A DNA stretch of 64,000 nucleotides from Pasteurella atlantica (GTDB taxonomy: Bacteria; Pseudomonadota; Gammaproteobacteria; Enterobacterales; Pasteurellaceae): positions 682,001-746,000 of the forward strand of contig NZ_OY856306.1 of NCBI RefSeq assembly GCF_963693435.1, in the 5' to 3' direction. The number at the start of each line of letters is the position of its first letter. Position 1 is the first letter of the stretch. Below the pieces are notes generated by a model. It was given only the letters and a program-made list of their open reading frames with translations. It did no database searches and was not told the DNA's origin. Of this stretch, positions 50,817 through 60,891 are shown one piece after another. The translations under genes were made by a program, and so were the position numbers.

Positions 50817-52392
50817 TAATAATTCTCTTTTCTTTAATACATAAAAAAGGTAACAAAGCACATAACATTAGTACTAAAGCGGTCACCGCAGCATCTTCAG
50901 TATGATAACTGCCAAGTTGTTGATAAAGCAAGTAGGGGAGTGAACTAAAATCAGGTGTACCAAAAAATGCAATAATAGAAAAACTGCCTAAACTGGCAGA
51001 CATTGCAAAGGCAAACGCATTGATAAGCGGTCGAATTAAATAAGGCTTCTCTACAATCCACCAACGATTGACTCCTTTCAAATTCAAGGTTTGAGCCAGA
51101 TTATTGTAACGAGCGAAAGCTTGATACATTGGTGAAAAGAGTAGCCGATAGATATAGGGTAGGAGTACTAAACCATTACACAAACCAACAATTAATAATA
51201 GCTGAGAAGTAGACAATTCTGTTTCCATAAAAAATAAAAACAGACCAACAGCAAGTAAAAACACAGGTAAAATAAGCGGATAAGTTGTGACACCTGCAAG
51301 TAAACTTTGAGCCAATTTTTTATGATGAAAAGCTAATTGACGCGTTTCTAAAATTAATAAATAAGTAATCGTAATCACACTAATTGAGGCGATGATGCTA
51401 ATAGATAAAGAGTAGCCAAATGCAATCCATAACGCAGGATTAAGTAATTTTCCTATAAAATTAGATACGATAACAGCTTCCCATACTATGCTCATAAGCG
51501 GTACGATTATTGCAAAAATTTGCAAAAATAATACCGCTTGTAAAAATAATTTAGACCAACCCAATGGCTTTGGTAACCAGTATTGCGTAGGGTGAGTAAT
51601 AATTTTGGATGAAAAAGCGTAGCGTGTGGTGATATCCATTATAAGTTGTAAAAATACGCCTATAACAAGCTGAACCCCAATAAGCATTATTGCTTTTGTA
51701 AAATCAAATTCAAAAGTGACCGCTTGGTAAATGGCGACTTCTAAAGTGCTGTATTTGGGGCTACCACCAAGCATCAACACAATTGGAAAGCTAGTAAAAC
51801 AGAGCAAAAAAACATTACTAAAGGCATAGGGTAAAATGCCTTTTAAGTGAGGTAATTCTACAATTTTAAAATAATTCCAACCTGTTAATCTTAGTTGAGA
51901 GGCGAGCTTAAATTGATTTTCAGAAATGAGTTGTAAACCTTCAAGGGTATATTTTGTTACCAGAGGAATGTTGAGCAGTAAATGAGCAATTAAAATACCC
52001 TGTAATCCATAAATAGAAAATGACCATTGTATTCCCGAATAATCAAGGAGTTGTGCAACCCAGCCAGAATGCCCCCATATCCCCACGACGGCAAAAATAA
52101 CAACAAGGGAAGGAAGTGACCAGACAAAACTGATGAGTCTATATAGAAAACCTTTACCTTTAAAATTCAAATAGAAAAAGGAGCGAGCTAATAAAATACC
52201 AAGAAAAGTTGCAAGTACAGCAGATAATCCAGCTTGAATAATACTATATTTTATAATTTTTAAACTTTCTGAGACTGACCAAAAGGTATTTTCATTACTA
52301 TGAGAGATAAAAGCATAAAAGCTGATACCATATAAGAATAAGATCAGAATATAAATGAGCCAAGCAGAAGATGTTGTAAAATAGCGTAACAT
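50809..52392 (-). CDS. thiP: Thiamine ABC transporter permease
   Basis: 527 residues with about twelve membrane helices in two fused halves, each with an EAA-like loop (for example QLRLTGWNYFKIVELPHLKG and NLKGVNRWWIVEKPYLIRPL). This is the ThiP layout. It is co-transcribed with thiQ. The binding-protein gene thiB, normally upstream, is absent. The coding region contains several uptake cores, including a facing pair at 51496-51539, which suggests relaxed constraint or recombination. Confidence 0.92.
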   Translation of the reverse strand: MLRYFTTSSAWLIYILILFLYGISFYAFISHSNENTFWSVSESLKIIKYSIIQAGLSAVLATFLGILLARSFFYLNFKGKGFLYRLISFVWSLPSLVVIFAVVGIWGHSGWVAQLLDYSGIQWSFSIYGLQGILIAHLLLNIPLVTKYTLEGLQLISENQFKLASQLRLTGWNYFKIVELPHLKGILPYAFSNVFLLCFTSFPIVLMLGGSPKYSTLEVAIYQAVTFEFDFTKAIMLIGVQLVIGVFLQLIMDITTRYAFSSKIITHPTQYWLPKPLGWSKLFLQAVLFLQIFAIIVPLMSIVWEAVIVSNFIGKLLNPALWIAFGYSLSISIIASISVITITYLLILETRQLAFHHKKLAQSLLAGVTTYPLILPVFLLAVGLFLFFMETELSTSQLLLIVGLCNGLVLLPYIYRLLFSPMYQAFARYNNLAQTLNLKGVNRWWIVEKPYLIRPLINAFAFAMSASLGSFSIIAFFGTPDFSSLPYLLYQQLGSYHTEDAAVTALVLMLCALLPFLCIKEKRIIND

Positions 52393-52410
52393 AGTTTAAT
52401 CAATGAAAAA

Positions 52411-52442
52411 TAAGCGGTCAGATCTTAACAGTTTTTTGCAAA
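52411..52442 (+). repeat. Uptake sequence between thiP and ptsH
   Basis: TAAGCGGTCAGATC with a tail TTTTTTGCAAATTT, in the divergent gap where thiB would be expected. Confidence 0.8.
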
Positions 52443-52550
52443 TTTAGGGTAAATTGATCATCAAATTTTAGTTTGAATCTATTTTTTATATGAAAACTTT
52501 GATGAAACTTGATCTAATTAAAGATATTTATATATTTTTGAATGCTTTTT

Positions 52551-52568
52551 TTTACTATTTGTAGTAAA
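52551..52568. promoter_or_regulatory. Small palindrome upstream of ptsH
   Basis: TTTACTA and TAGTAAA (7 bp, 4-nt loop), 75 bases before the start codon. A possible operator; no regulator can be named. Confidence 0.3.
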
Positions 52569-52642
52569 GTTATCAGGATTTTTGGTAAATATGACCCAAA
52601 AACAGATTTTATTACTTTGAAAAAATCAATGAGGATTTAGTT

Positions 52643-52900
52643 ATGTATTCAAAAGATGTAAAAATCGTTGGTGCTAATGGTTTGCACACTCGTCCAGCTG
52701 CTGAATTTGTAAAAGCGGCAAAAGGTTTCGAGTCAAAAATTGAAGTGACAGTTGCAGGTAAAAGTGCAAGTGCAAAAAGTTTATTTAAACTTCAAACATT
52801 AGGATTAACGCAAGGAACCGTTATTACTATTTCTGCTGAAGGTGAAGATGAACAAAAAGCAGTAGATTTCTTAGTAGAACTTGTCCCTACTTTAGAATAA
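52643..52900 (+). CDS. ptsH: Phosphocarrier protein HPr
   Basis: General PTS phosphocarrier, 85 residues as in E. coli. His15 in [11 protein letters not shown] is phosphorylated by enzyme [20 protein letters not shown] carries Ser46. It passes phosphate to UlaC among others. First gene of ptsHI-crr. Confidence 0.98.
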   Translation: MYSKDVKIVGANGLHTRPAAEFVKAAKGFESKIEVTVAGKSASAKSLFKLQTLGLTQGTVITISAEGEDEQKAVDFLVELVPTLE

Positions 52901-52976
52901 TTATTTCTATTTAAAAACAGCTTTCTGGAGACAGAAAGTTGTTTTGTTACATTTAAACATACACAAAGGATACATT

Positions 52977-54704
52977 ATGATTTCAGGTATCGCTGCCTCT
53001 CCAGGTGTTGTATTTGGTAAAGCACTTGTCTTAAAAGAAGAACCTATTGTTCTTAACTCTCATAAAATTTTAGCGGATCAAGTTGAAGCGGAAAAAGCGA
53101 AGTTTTTCGAAGGTCGTGACAAAGCCGCCGCTCAATTAATTGCAATTAAAGAAAAAGCAAAACAAACGCTTGGCGAAGAGAAAGAAGCTATTTTTGAAGG
53201 TCATTTAATGATCTTAGAAGATGAAGAGCTTGAAGAAGAAATTTTAGCTTATTTAGAGGAAAATCTTGTTACTGCGGATGTCGCAACAAGTAAAATTATT
53301 GATATGCAAGTTTCAATGCTTGCTGATTTAGATGATGAATATCTAAAAGAGCGTGCAGGTGACATCAGCGATATTGGTAACCGTCTGTTACGCAATATTT
53401 TGGGTATGACAATTGTTGATTTGGGAGATATTCACGAAGAAGTCATTCTTGTTGCTTATGATTTAACACCTTCTGAAACAGCCCAGCTAAACCTTGATAA
53501 AGTACTTGGTTTTGTCACTGATATTGGTGGACGTACTTCTCATACCTCTATTATGGCTCGTTCATTAGAGTTACCTGCCATTGTAGGAACCAATAATATT
53601 ACGTCTCTGGTAAAAACTGGAGATATGTTAATTCTTGATGCAGAAAATAATGTGGTTCATATTAATCCTGAAAATGAATTAATTGAGCAATTTAAGGCAT
53701 TAAAAGAAAAAGTTGAGCAAGAAAAAGTAGAGTTAGCAAAACTAAAAGACTTACCTGCTGAAACCTTAGATGGTCATCATATTGAAGTCGCATCAAATAT
53801 TGGGACAATTCGTGATGTTGATGGTGCGTTACGTAACGGTTCCGAGGCTATTGGTTTATATCGTACAGAATTTTTATTTATGGATCGTTCTGCTCTTCCA
53901 ACAGAAGAAGAGCAATTTGAAGCCTATAAAGAAATTGTACAAGCAATGGATGGTAAACGTGTTATTTTACGTACAATGGATATTGGTGGTGATAAAGAAT
54001 TACCTTATATGGACTTCCCTAAAGAAATGAATCCATTTTTAGGCTGGCGTGCTGTTCGTATAGGTTTGACTGATGAATATAGCCATATTTTAAAAGATCA
54101 ATTACGAGCAGTATTACGTGCTTCAGCATTTGGGAAACTTGCAGTAATGTTCCCAATGGTTATTTCAGTAGAAGAAATTCGTATGTTGAAAGGCTTAATT
54201 GAAGAGTTTAAAGCTGAATTACGTACTGAGAATGTGGCTTTTGATGAAAACCTTGAAATTGGTGTAATGGTTGAAACGCCATCTGCGGCAATCAATGCTC
54301 GTCATTTAGCGAAAGAAGTGGATTTCTTTAGTATTGGAACCAATGACTTAACCCAGTATCTCTTAGCGGTGGATCGTGGAAATGAATATATCGCTCATCT
54401 TTATAATCCATTAGCCCCGTCAGTTTTAAATGTAATCAAGCAAATTATTGATGCGTCACATAAAGAAGGTAAGTGGACAGGTATGTGTGGTGAGCTTGCT
54501 GGAGATGAACGTGCTGCAGCATTATTATTGGGTATGGGATTAGATGAATTTAGTATGAGTGCAATTTCAGTTCCTCGTATTAAAAAATTGGTACGTAATA
54601 TGAATTATGCAGAGGCAAAAATATTAGCCGATAAAGCATTAGCTTGTCCAACAGCCCAAGAGATTGAACAACTAGTGGATAGTTTTTACGAAAAATTAAA
54701 CTAA
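52977..54704 (+). CDS. ptsI: PTS enzyme I (phosphoenolpyruvate-protein phosphotransferase)
   Basis: Starts the PTS phosphate chain from phosphoenolpyruvate. 575 residues from the ATG at 52977 (AAAGGA upstream), same length as E. coli; an in-frame start at 52944 adds eleven residues. His189 in [12 protein letters not shown] is the active site; [12 protein letters not shown] and [11 protein letters not shown] lie in the C-terminal barrel, and CGELAG near residue 500 has the catalytic Cys. Confidence 0.98.
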   Translation: MISGIAASPGVVFGKALVLKEEPIVLNSHKILADQVEAEKAKFFEGRDKAAAQLIAIKEKAKQTLGEEKEAIFEGHLMILEDEELEEEILAYLEENLVTADVATSKIIDMQVSMLADLDDEYLKERAGDISDIGNRLLRNILGMTIVDLGDIHEEVILVAYDLTPSETAQLNLDKVLGFVTDIGGRTSHTSIMARSLELPAIVGTNNITSLVKTGDMLILDAENNVVHINPENELIEQFKALKEKVEQEKVELAKLKDLPAETLDGHHIEVASNIGTIRDVDGALRNGSEAIGLYRTEFLFMDRSALPTEEEQFEAYKEIVQAMDGKRVILRTMDIGGDKELPYMDFPKEMNPFLGWRAVRIGLTDEYSHILKDQLRAVLRASAFGKLAVMFPMVISVEEIRMLKGLIEEFKAELRTENVAFDENLEIGVMVETPSAAINARHLAKEVDFFSIGTNDLTQYLLAVDRGNEYIAHLYNPLAPSVLNVIKQIIDASHKEGKWTGMCGELAGDERAAALLLGMGLDEFSMSAISVPRIKKLVRNMNYAEAKILADKALACPTAQEIEQLVDSFYEKLN

Positions 54705-54791
54705 ATACTTACAAATGGTCTATTTTTGTATAGAATATACTTAGTTTTTATATTTTAGATATTATTAAGTCCCAACATACAGGAGATTATT

Positions 54792-55292
54792 ATGGGTTTT
54801 TTAGATAAGTTATTTGGTTCAAAAAAAACAGAATCCAAAGAAGTAAAAATTTATGCACCACTTACTGGTGAAATCGTCAGTCTTGAAGATGTGCCTGATG
54901 TGGTTTTCTCTGAAAAAATAGTCGGTGACGGTGTTGCAATTCGTCCAACAGGGGATACGTTAGTTGCACCAGTAAACGGTACCATTGGTAAAATTTTTGA
55001 AACTAATCACGCATTCTCTATTGAATCAGAAGATGGTGTTGAGTTGTTTGTCCATTTTGGTGTAGATACTGTTGAGTTAAAAAGTGAAGGTTTTACTCGT
55101 ATTGCAGCTGAAGGGCAAAAAGTGAAAGTAGGTGATCCTATTATTAAATTTGATTTAGCACTACTTGAAGAAAAAGCAAAATCAGTATTAACACCAGTTG
55201 TGATTTCAAATATGGATGAAATCAGCAATTTAGTGAAAAAATCAGGTGATGTCGTTGAAGGTAAAACAGTTGTTTTAACGTTAACTAAATAA
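54792..55292 (+). CDS. crr: PTS glucose-specific EIIA
   Basis: Carries phosphate to EIIBC partners and controls adenylate cyclase and sugar permeases. 166 residues. His73 (NHAFSIES) and His88 ([14 protein letters not shown]) are the catalytic pair, matching His75 and His90 of E. coli. It follows ptsI after 87 bases and is closed by a terminator. Confidence 0.97.
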   Translation: MGFLDKLFGSKKTESKEVKIYAPLTGEIVSLEDVPDVVFSEKIVGDGVAIRPTGDTLVAPVNGTIGKIFETNHAFSIESEDGVELFVHFGVDTVELKSEGFTRIAAEGQKVKVGDPIIKFDLALLEEKAKSVLTPVVISNMDEISNLVKKSGDVVEGKTVVLTLTK

Positions 55293-55316
55293 TTTACCGA
55301 TTATTTTAGGATAAAC

Positions 55317-55342
55317 AAACCACGGTAAATACCGTGGTTTTT
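55317..55342 (+). terminator. Terminator after crr
   Basis: AAACCACGGTA pairs with TACCGTGGTTT, then TT and a U-rich tail, between crr and psd. Confidence 0.88.
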
Positions 55343-55366
55343 GTGTTTTAATCAGTAGGAGATAAA

Positions 55367-56257
55367 ATGAATTACCAATCTTATCCAGCACCAAGTTATT
55401 TACAAAAATTAAAAATTGCAGTGCATTATATATTGCCACAGCTTGCTTTAACCCAAGTTGCAGGTTGGTTTGCAGAAAAAAAATGGGGAGTGGTCACTCA
55501 TACGATTATTAATGTATTTGCGAAATTTTATAAAGTGAATTTATCAGAAGCAGAAAAAGAAAAACCACAAGATTACGCTTCTTTTAACGAATTTTTTATT
55601 CGTCCACTGAAAGCAAATGCCCGTCCTATCGTTGAACAGAAAAACGCTCTTTGTTTCCCAGCTGACGGTAAAGTAAGCCAATTAGGACAGATTAAAGATA
55701 ATCAATTGCTTCAAGCAAAAGGGCATCACTTTACTTTAGAAACCTTACTTGCCAATGATGAGGGGCTAGTTGAAAAATTCCGAAATGGACAATTTATTAC
55801 CACCTATTTATCACCAACAGATTACCATCGTGTACATATGCCTTGTGACGGTGTATTACGTAAAATGATTTATGTACCGGGTGAGCTTTTTTCTGTTAAT
55901 CCATTTTTAGCAAACCATATCCCTGATTTATTTGCTCGTAATGAACGTGTCATTTGTGAATTTGATACTGAATTTGGTTCAATGGTACAAATTTTGGTGG
56001 GAGCGACTATTACAGCGAGTATGAGTACCGTTTGGGCTGGTGTAATTAATCCACCACGTTCAAAAGAAGTAAAAGTATGGGAATATTCAGCAGAAGGTGA
56101 AGAAGCTATTTCATTGAAAAAAGGACAAGAAATGGGTGCTTTCCGTTTAGGTTCTACGGTGATCAACTTATTCCCACCAAGTAAAGTTGAATTAGATAGT
56201 TCACTTGTTGAAGGAAGTGGAACAAAAATGGGTGAGAAGCTCGGTATTCAATTATAA
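55367..56257 (+). CDS. psd: Phosphatidylserine decarboxylase proenzyme
   Basis: Makes phosphatidylethanolamine at the inner membrane. 296 residues. Self-cleavage at Gly262-Ser263 in FRLGSTVINLF would give a pyruvoyl prosthetic group on the alpha chain. SFNEFFIRPLK, PADGKVSQLG and SPTDYHRVHMPCDG are family motifs, the last two with residues of the Asp/His/Ser triad. A facing pair of uptake sequences follows. Confidence 0.96.
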   Translation: MNYQSYPAPSYLQKLKIAVHYILPQLALTQVAGWFAEKKWGVVTHTIINVFAKFYKVNLSEAEKEKPQDYASFNEFFIRPLKANARPIVEQKNALCFPADGKVSQLGQIKDNQLLQAKGHHFTLETLLANDEGLVEKFRNGQFITTYLSPTDYHRVHMPCDGVLRKMIYVPGELFSVNPFLANHIPDLFARNERVICEFDTEFGSMVQILVGATITASMSTVWAGVINPPRSKEVKVWEYSAEGEEAISLKKGQEMGAFRLGSTVINLFPPSKVELDSSLVEGSGTKMGEKLGIQL

Positions 56258-56265
56258 TTTTACTG

Positions 56266-56323
56266 ACAAGCGGTGAGATAATATAAATTTTTTGCAAAAT
56301 TTATTGAAAATCATACCGCTTGT
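56266..56323. terminator. Paired inverted uptake sequences after psd
   Basis: ACAAGCGGTGAGA (56266-56278) and TCATACCGCTTGT (56311-56323) form arms of 13 bp with a few mismatches around a TTTTGCAAAATTT loop. Both arms are full uptake cores in opposite orientation. Confidence 0.7.
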
Positions 56324-56435
56324 TTTAGATTTTTTTAACTATTAACTGGTTTGATGTCTTTTTATTTCATCACAAAATGACATTAGTTATTTTATAATAG
56401 CCAGTGAAATCAATAGGTAACACAGAGGATAGAAA

Positions 56436-57377
56436 ATGACAAATTTTGCAATGGTTTTTCCTGGTCAAGGTTCACAATCAATTGGGATGTTAAGTGAACT
56501 TGCAACCCAATTTACAATCGTAGAAGAGACCTTTAAAGAAGCGTCACAAGTATTGGGTTATGATTTATGGGATTTAGTTCAAAACGGTTCAGCAGAACAA
56601 TTAAATGAAACACATCGTACTCAACCCGCACTGTTAACGAGTTCTGTGGCGATTTATCGTGTATGGCAACAACAATATCCAGATTTGAAACCAAGTGTAA
56701 TGGCAGGGCATAGTTTAGGGGAATATTCCGCTTTAGTGTGTGCGGGCGTTATTCCTTTTAAAGAGGCGGTGAAATTGGTGGAATTGCGTGGTCAATTTAT
56801 GCAACAAGCGGTACCTACAGGAACAGGGGCAATGTATGCAATCATTGGTTTAGATAATGAAACGATTATTAAAGCTTGTGAGCAGGCTCAAAGTCAAGCA
56901 AATGCAGGTGAAGTGGTATCTGCGGTAAACTTTAATTCTGTTGGACAAGTGGTGATTGCAGGTTCTAAAGATGCAGTAGAAAAAGCGGCTGAATTATGTA
57001 AAGAAGCAGGGGCAAAACGCACGTTACCTTTAGCCGTAAGCGTGCCCTCACATTGTGCATTGATGAAACCAGCAGCAGATAAACTGGCAGAAGAATTAGT
57101 TAAAATTGAATTTTCAGCTCCGCAAATTCCCGTTATCAATAATGTAAATGTGGCGGTTGAAACTAATGTGGCGAGTATTCGTTTAGCGTTAATTGAACAA
57201 CTTTATAGCCCTGTTCGTTGGACGGAAACTGTGGAAAAAATGGCAGAGCAAGGTGTGGAAACACTTTATGAAATTGGTGCTGGCAAAGTATTGACAGGTT
57301 TAACCAAACGTATTGTGAAAACCTTAAATGCTCAAGCTGTGAATGATATTGCTTCATTAGAAGCAGTTAAAAAATAA
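56436..57377 (+). CDS. fabD: Malonyl-CoA:ACP transacylase
   Basis: Moves malonyl from CoA to acyl carrier protein for fatty acid elongation. 313 residues (E. coli 309). FPGQGSQ at residues 8-14, nucleophile Ser93 in GHSLGEYSAL, and His in SVPSHCALM. fabG follows 10 bases after the stop. In E. coli fabH precedes; here psd does, so the usual fab cluster is broken on the left. Confidence 0.97.
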   Translation: MTNFAMVFPGQGSQSIGMLSELATQFTIVEETFKEASQVLGYDLWDLVQNGSAEQLNETHRTQPALLTSSVAIYRVWQQQYPDLKPSVMAGHSLGEYSALVCAGVIPFKEAVKLVELRGQFMQQAVPTGTGAMYAIIGLDNETIIKACEQAQSQANAGEVVSAVNFNSVGQVVIAGSKDAVEKAAELCKEAGAKRTLPLAVSVPSHCALMKPAADKLAEELVKIEFSAPQIPVINNVNVAVETNVASIRLALIEQLYSPVRWTETVEKMAEQGVETLYEIGAGKVLTGLTKRIVKTLNAQAVNDIASLEAVKK

Positions 57378-57387
57378 GGAAATTAAA

Positions 57388-58116
57388 ATGACAAAAAAAA
57401 TTGCATTAGTCACAGGCGCGACTCGTGGTATTGGGCGAGCAATTGCACAAGAATTAGTGACCAAAGGGAATTTTGTTATTGGTACTGCTACTTCTGAAAA
57501 TGGGGCAAAGACTATTTCTGATTACTTAGGTGAAAGCGGTAAAGGTTTAGTACTAAATGTGGCAGATGTTGAATCTATCGAAGCCGTTTTAAAACAAATT
57601 AAAACTGAATTTGGTGATATTGATGTATTAGTCAATAATGCAGGTATCACGCGTGATAATCTGTTGATGCGAATGAAAGAGGATGAGTGGTTTGATATTA
57701 TGCAAACAAACTTAACGTCGGTATTCCGTTTATCAAAAGCTGTATTGCGAGCAATGATGAAAAAACGTTTTGGACGTATTATTACTATTGGTTCGGTAGT
57801 TGGTTCAATGGGAAATCCAGGTCAAACTAACTATTGTGCAGCAAAAGCAGGTTTAGTAGGTTTTTCAAAATCTTTAGCTAAAGAAGTGGCGGCTCGTGGT
57901 ATTACGGTTAATGTGGTTGCACCAGGTTTTATTGCGACAGATATGACCGAAGAGCTAAATGAAGATCAGAAAAATGCTATTTTAAGCCAAATTCCAGCAG
58001 GTCAATTAGGGCAGGCACAGGATATTGCTAAAGCGGTGGCGTTTTTGGCTTCTGAAGATGCCGCTTACATTACAGGGGAAACCTTGAATGTTAACGGTGG
58101 ATTATATATGAGCTAA
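57388..58116 (+). CDS. fabG: 3-oxoacyl-ACP reductase
   Basis: NADPH-dependent ketoreductase of the fatty acid cycle. 242 residues (E. coli 244). GATRGIGRAIA is the cofactor motif; Ser136, Tyr149 and Lys153 (TNYCAAKAG) are the catalytic residues. acpP, usually next, is absent; tilS follows 33 bases on. Confidence 0.97.
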   Translation: MTKKIALVTGATRGIGRAIAQELVTKGNFVIGTATSENGAKTISDYLGESGKGLVLNVADVESIEAVLKQIKTEFGDIDVLVNNAGITRDNLLMRMKEDEWFDIMQTNLTSVFRLSKAVLRAMMKKRFGRIITIGSVVGSMGNPGQTNYCAAKAGLVGFSKSLAKEVAARGITVNVVAPGFIATDMTEELNEDQKNAILSQIPAGQLGQAQDIAKAVAFLASEDAAYITGETLNVNGGLYMS

Positions 58117-58149
58117 TATAGTCTGATTTTAATTTGTTATAAAAATAAA

Positions 58150-59409
58150 ATGGTTTCTCAATTTCAACAAAAATTGCAACAATTAATCACACCATCACAA
58201 AAGTTACTTGTAGCCTTAAGTGGTGGTGTGGATTCTGTTGTTTTGTTAGATTTACTTTGTAAAACTCAAGATAAATCAACATTGAGAGCCATTTATATTC
58301 ATCACGGTTTAAGCAAAAATGCAGACGATTGGGCGGATTTTTGTCAGCAACTTTGCGATCAATATGGTATTGAATTAGTTATCAAAAAAGTTACCGTTGA
58401 TGCGACAAAAAACATTGAAAATAGTGCCAGAGCAGCACGTTATCAAGCCATTAGGGAAATAATTTCAAGTGATGAGATGTTGGTAGCGGCACATCACTTA
58501 GATGATCAAACAGAAACCTTTTTTCTTGCATTAAAACGAGGCAATGGTTTAAAAGGATTATCTGCAATGCAGGAAGTTAGCTATTCACATCATTTCCCAT
58601 TATTGCGTCCTTTACTTGCATTTTCTAAGCAGGAACTAACCGCTTATGCTAAAGAAAATCGTCTTAAGTGGATTGAAGATGAAAGTAATTTTAATACTGA
58701 TTTTGATCGTAATTTTTTACGTCAAGAGGTTTTACCATTATTAAATCAACGCTGGAAACAGTTCCCCAGAATGGTGTCTCGTAGTGCGAAACATTGCGAA
58801 AACCAGCAATTACTCTTAGAAGAATTATTAAATGATGAGTTGCATAAAGTCGCAAATTTTGCAAAAAAATCATTAAATGTGACCGCTTTCTCTCACTTTT
58901 CAATACTTAAACAGCAACAGTTATTACGGTTGTGGTTAGAAAAATGTGATGTGATAATCCCTAGTGTGGCTCAATTAGCGCAATTAACGAATTTTATTCA
59001 TATATCAGCAGATAAAAATCCACAATTAAAATTAGGTAAGCATATTATTCGCCGTTATCAATCACAGCTTTTTATTACTACCGAATTAGTGGATATTCCC
59101 CCTTTTTCAGAATACCTTGCTCCTAATAAGGGAATTAGGTTGCCCCATAACCTTGCAGAAATTACTCATTTTGGGGATCATCTTTTTTGTAAATTTTCAC
59201 AACGAAGTGACCGCTATCTATTGCCTCAAGAATTGGCTAATCAAACACTAGAAATAAAATTAGGTTGTGTCGGTAAAGTAAAAATACGTAATAAACCACA
59301 ACGTGAAGAGATGAAAAAAATTTGGCAACAACATCAAATTCCTACTTGGCTACGTTCTCGTACTCCTGTTGTTTTTTTTGAAGATCAATTCTTAATGGTG
59401 TTGCAATAA
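58150..59409 (+). CDS. tilS: tRNA(Ile)-lysidine synthase
   Basis: Changes C34 of the CAT-anticodon isoleucine tRNA to lysidine. 419 residues (E. coli 432). PP-loop SGGVDSVVLLD (about 25-35); HHLDDQTETFFLALKRGNGLKGL is the family block. Its target is probably the tRNA at 45596-45672. The coding region carries an inverted uptake sequence (core 58882-58888). Confidence 0.96.
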   Translation: MVSQFQQKLQQLITPSQKLLVALSGGVDSVVLLDLLCKTQDKSTLRAIYIHHGLSKNADDWADFCQQLCDQYGIELVIKKVTVDATKNIENSARAARYQAIREIISSDEMLVAAHHLDDQTETFFLALKRGNGLKGLSAMQEVSYSHHFPLLRPLLAFSKQELTAYAKENRLKWIEDESNFNTDFDRNFLRQEVLPLLNQRWKQFPRMVSRSAKHCENQQLLLEELLNDELHKVANFAKKSLNVTAFSHFSILKQQQLLRLWLEKCDVIIPSVAQLAQLTNFIHISADKNPQLKLGKHIIRRYQSQLFITTELVDIPPFSEYLAPNKGIRLPHNLAEITHFGDHLFCKFSQRSDRYLLPQELANQTLEIKLGCVGKVKIRNKPQREEMKKIWQQHQIPTWLRSRTPVVFFEDQFLMVLQ

Positions 59410-59457
59410 ATTATATTCGCTTATTTATGTTTAAAATACACGAAATGCTAATATAAG

Positions 59458-59472
59458 TTTCATTTAATGAAA
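59458..59472. promoter_or_regulatory. Palindrome upstream of lysA
   Basis: TTTCATTTAATGAAA is a perfect dyad with 7-bp arms, 73 bases before the start codon. TTTCATTAA recurs at 59513. It is a candidate operator for an unknown regulator; no lysine riboswitch was recognised. Confidence 0.35.
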
Positions 59473-59545
59473 GAATAGTATTGATCCTAATTTATTTTTT
59501 ACTACAATGGAGTTTCATTAAAAATATAACAATGGAGCAAACACA

Positions 59546-60757
59546 ATGAATTTTCAAGATTTATACGCAGTTGCAGAGGAGTTTGGTGCTCCTATTTTTG
59601 TGTATGATGCACACAAAATCATTTCACAATATCAACGATTAACTAATGCGTTTTCTAATGTCCCAAAATTAAGGGTGCATTATGCAGTTAAAGCACTTTC
59701 TAATATATCCATTTTAGCGTTACTTAAAAAATTAGGTAGTTGTGTTGATACAGTCTCTATTGGAGAGGTCAAATTAGCCCTTAAAGCAGGGTTTGAACCT
59801 CAGCAGATTATATTTACACCCAATGGCGTTTCTTTATTAGAGATTGAAACTGTTGCACAGTATGGGGTACAAATTAATATTGATAATTTGAGTATGCTTG
59901 AAGAATTTGGCGAAAAATATCCAGCCATTCCTGTTTGTGTCCGTATTAATCCACATATTATGGCAGGAGGAAATTCTAATATTTCAGTGGGGCATATTGA
60001 TTCAAAATTTGGCATTAGTATTCACCAGTTACCCCTTATTTTACGTATTGTTGAAAATACAGGAATGCGAATTAATGGCATACATATGCACACGGGGTCA
60101 GATATTTTAGATATTGAAGTTTTTTTACAAGCTGCAGAAATTTTATTTGATACAGCAATGCAATTTGCTGATTTAGAATTTATCGATTTTGGTAGTGGTT
60201 TTAAAGTGCCTTATAAGAAAGATGATATTGAAACGGATATTGAACTTTTAGGGGAAGAGCTTGGTGCTAGATTTAATAAATTTTGTACTGAGTATGGACG
60301 AGAATTAACACTTGCTTTTGAACCCGGTAAATTTTTGGTGAGTGAGTCTGGATATTTCCTCGCGAAGGTAAATACGATTAAGCAAACGACATCCACAATT
60401 TTTGCACAAATCGATAGTGGTTTTAACCATCTTATACGCCCAATGCTCTATGGTGCGTATCATCATATAACAAATATTTCTAATGTTGATGGGAAACTAA
60501 GATTTTATTCGGTAGTGGGCTATATTTGTGAAACGGATACTTTTGCGTCTAATCGCCGTATTGCAGAGATCAAGCAAGAGGATATTTTGTGTTTTCATAA
60601 TGCAGGTGCATATTGTTTTATGATGTCTAATAATTATAATTCACGTTTACGTCCAGCAGAAGTGTTATGGCACAATGGTAAAGGACATCTTATTCGTGAG
60701 CAGGAAACTTTTGAGGATTTGGTTCTTCATCAAAAAAGGGTAGAAATAGATATTTAG
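59546..60757 (+). CDS. lysA: Diaminopimelate decarboxylase-like PLP enzyme, atypical LysA
   Basis: 403 residues, fold-type III. Lys49 in HYAVKALSN is the expected Schiff-base lysine; INPHIMAGGNSNISVGH, HMHTGSDI, FEPGKFLV, GYICETDTF (replacing the usual CESGD) and GAYCFMMSNNYNSR follow in order. These blocks match LysA of Cytophagales-type Bacteroidetes, as I recall them, far better than the 415-residue LysA of Haemophilus. Diaminopimelate decarboxylation (last step to lysine) is likely; a related amino acid decarboxylase is possible. It has its own upstream region with a palindrome. Transfer from another phylum is inferred. Confidence 0.82.
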   Translation: MNFQDLYAVAEEFGAPIFVYDAHKIISQYQRLTNAFSNVPKLRVHYAVKALSNISILALLKKLGSCVDTVSIGEVKLALKAGFEPQQIIFTPNGVSLLEIETVAQYGVQINIDNLSMLEEFGEKYPAIPVCVRINPHIMAGGNSNISVGHIDSKFGISIHQLPLILRIVENTGMRINGIHMHTGSDILDIEVFLQAAEILFDTAMQFADLEFIDFGSGFKVPYKKDDIETDIELLGEELGARFNKFCTEYGRELTLAFEPGKFLVSESGYFLAKVNTIKQTTSTIFAQIDSGFNHLIRPMLYGAYHHITNISNVDGKLRFYSVVGYICETDTFASNRRIAEIKQEDILCFHNAGAYCFMMSNNYNSRLRPAEVLWHNGKGHLIREQETFEDLVLHQKRVEIDI

Positions 60758-60891
60758 TGAAATTATTATGCTGAATAATCTCTTAAATTTAGAACTTGAT
60801 CACAAAAAAAACTTTCTTTTAGTGCTAGAATAAACAAGTAATTAACATTTATTTAACTATAAAATTTAACTATACGAAAGGATAAACAAAT

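Noticed and set aside
52393..52642. TPP riboswitch before thiP
   Set aside because: No CTGAGA box or matching stem was seen on the minus strand in the gap to ptsH.
59410..59545. Lysine riboswitch before lysA
   Set aside because: Only 136 AT-rich bases, too short for the L-box; just a small palindrome is present.
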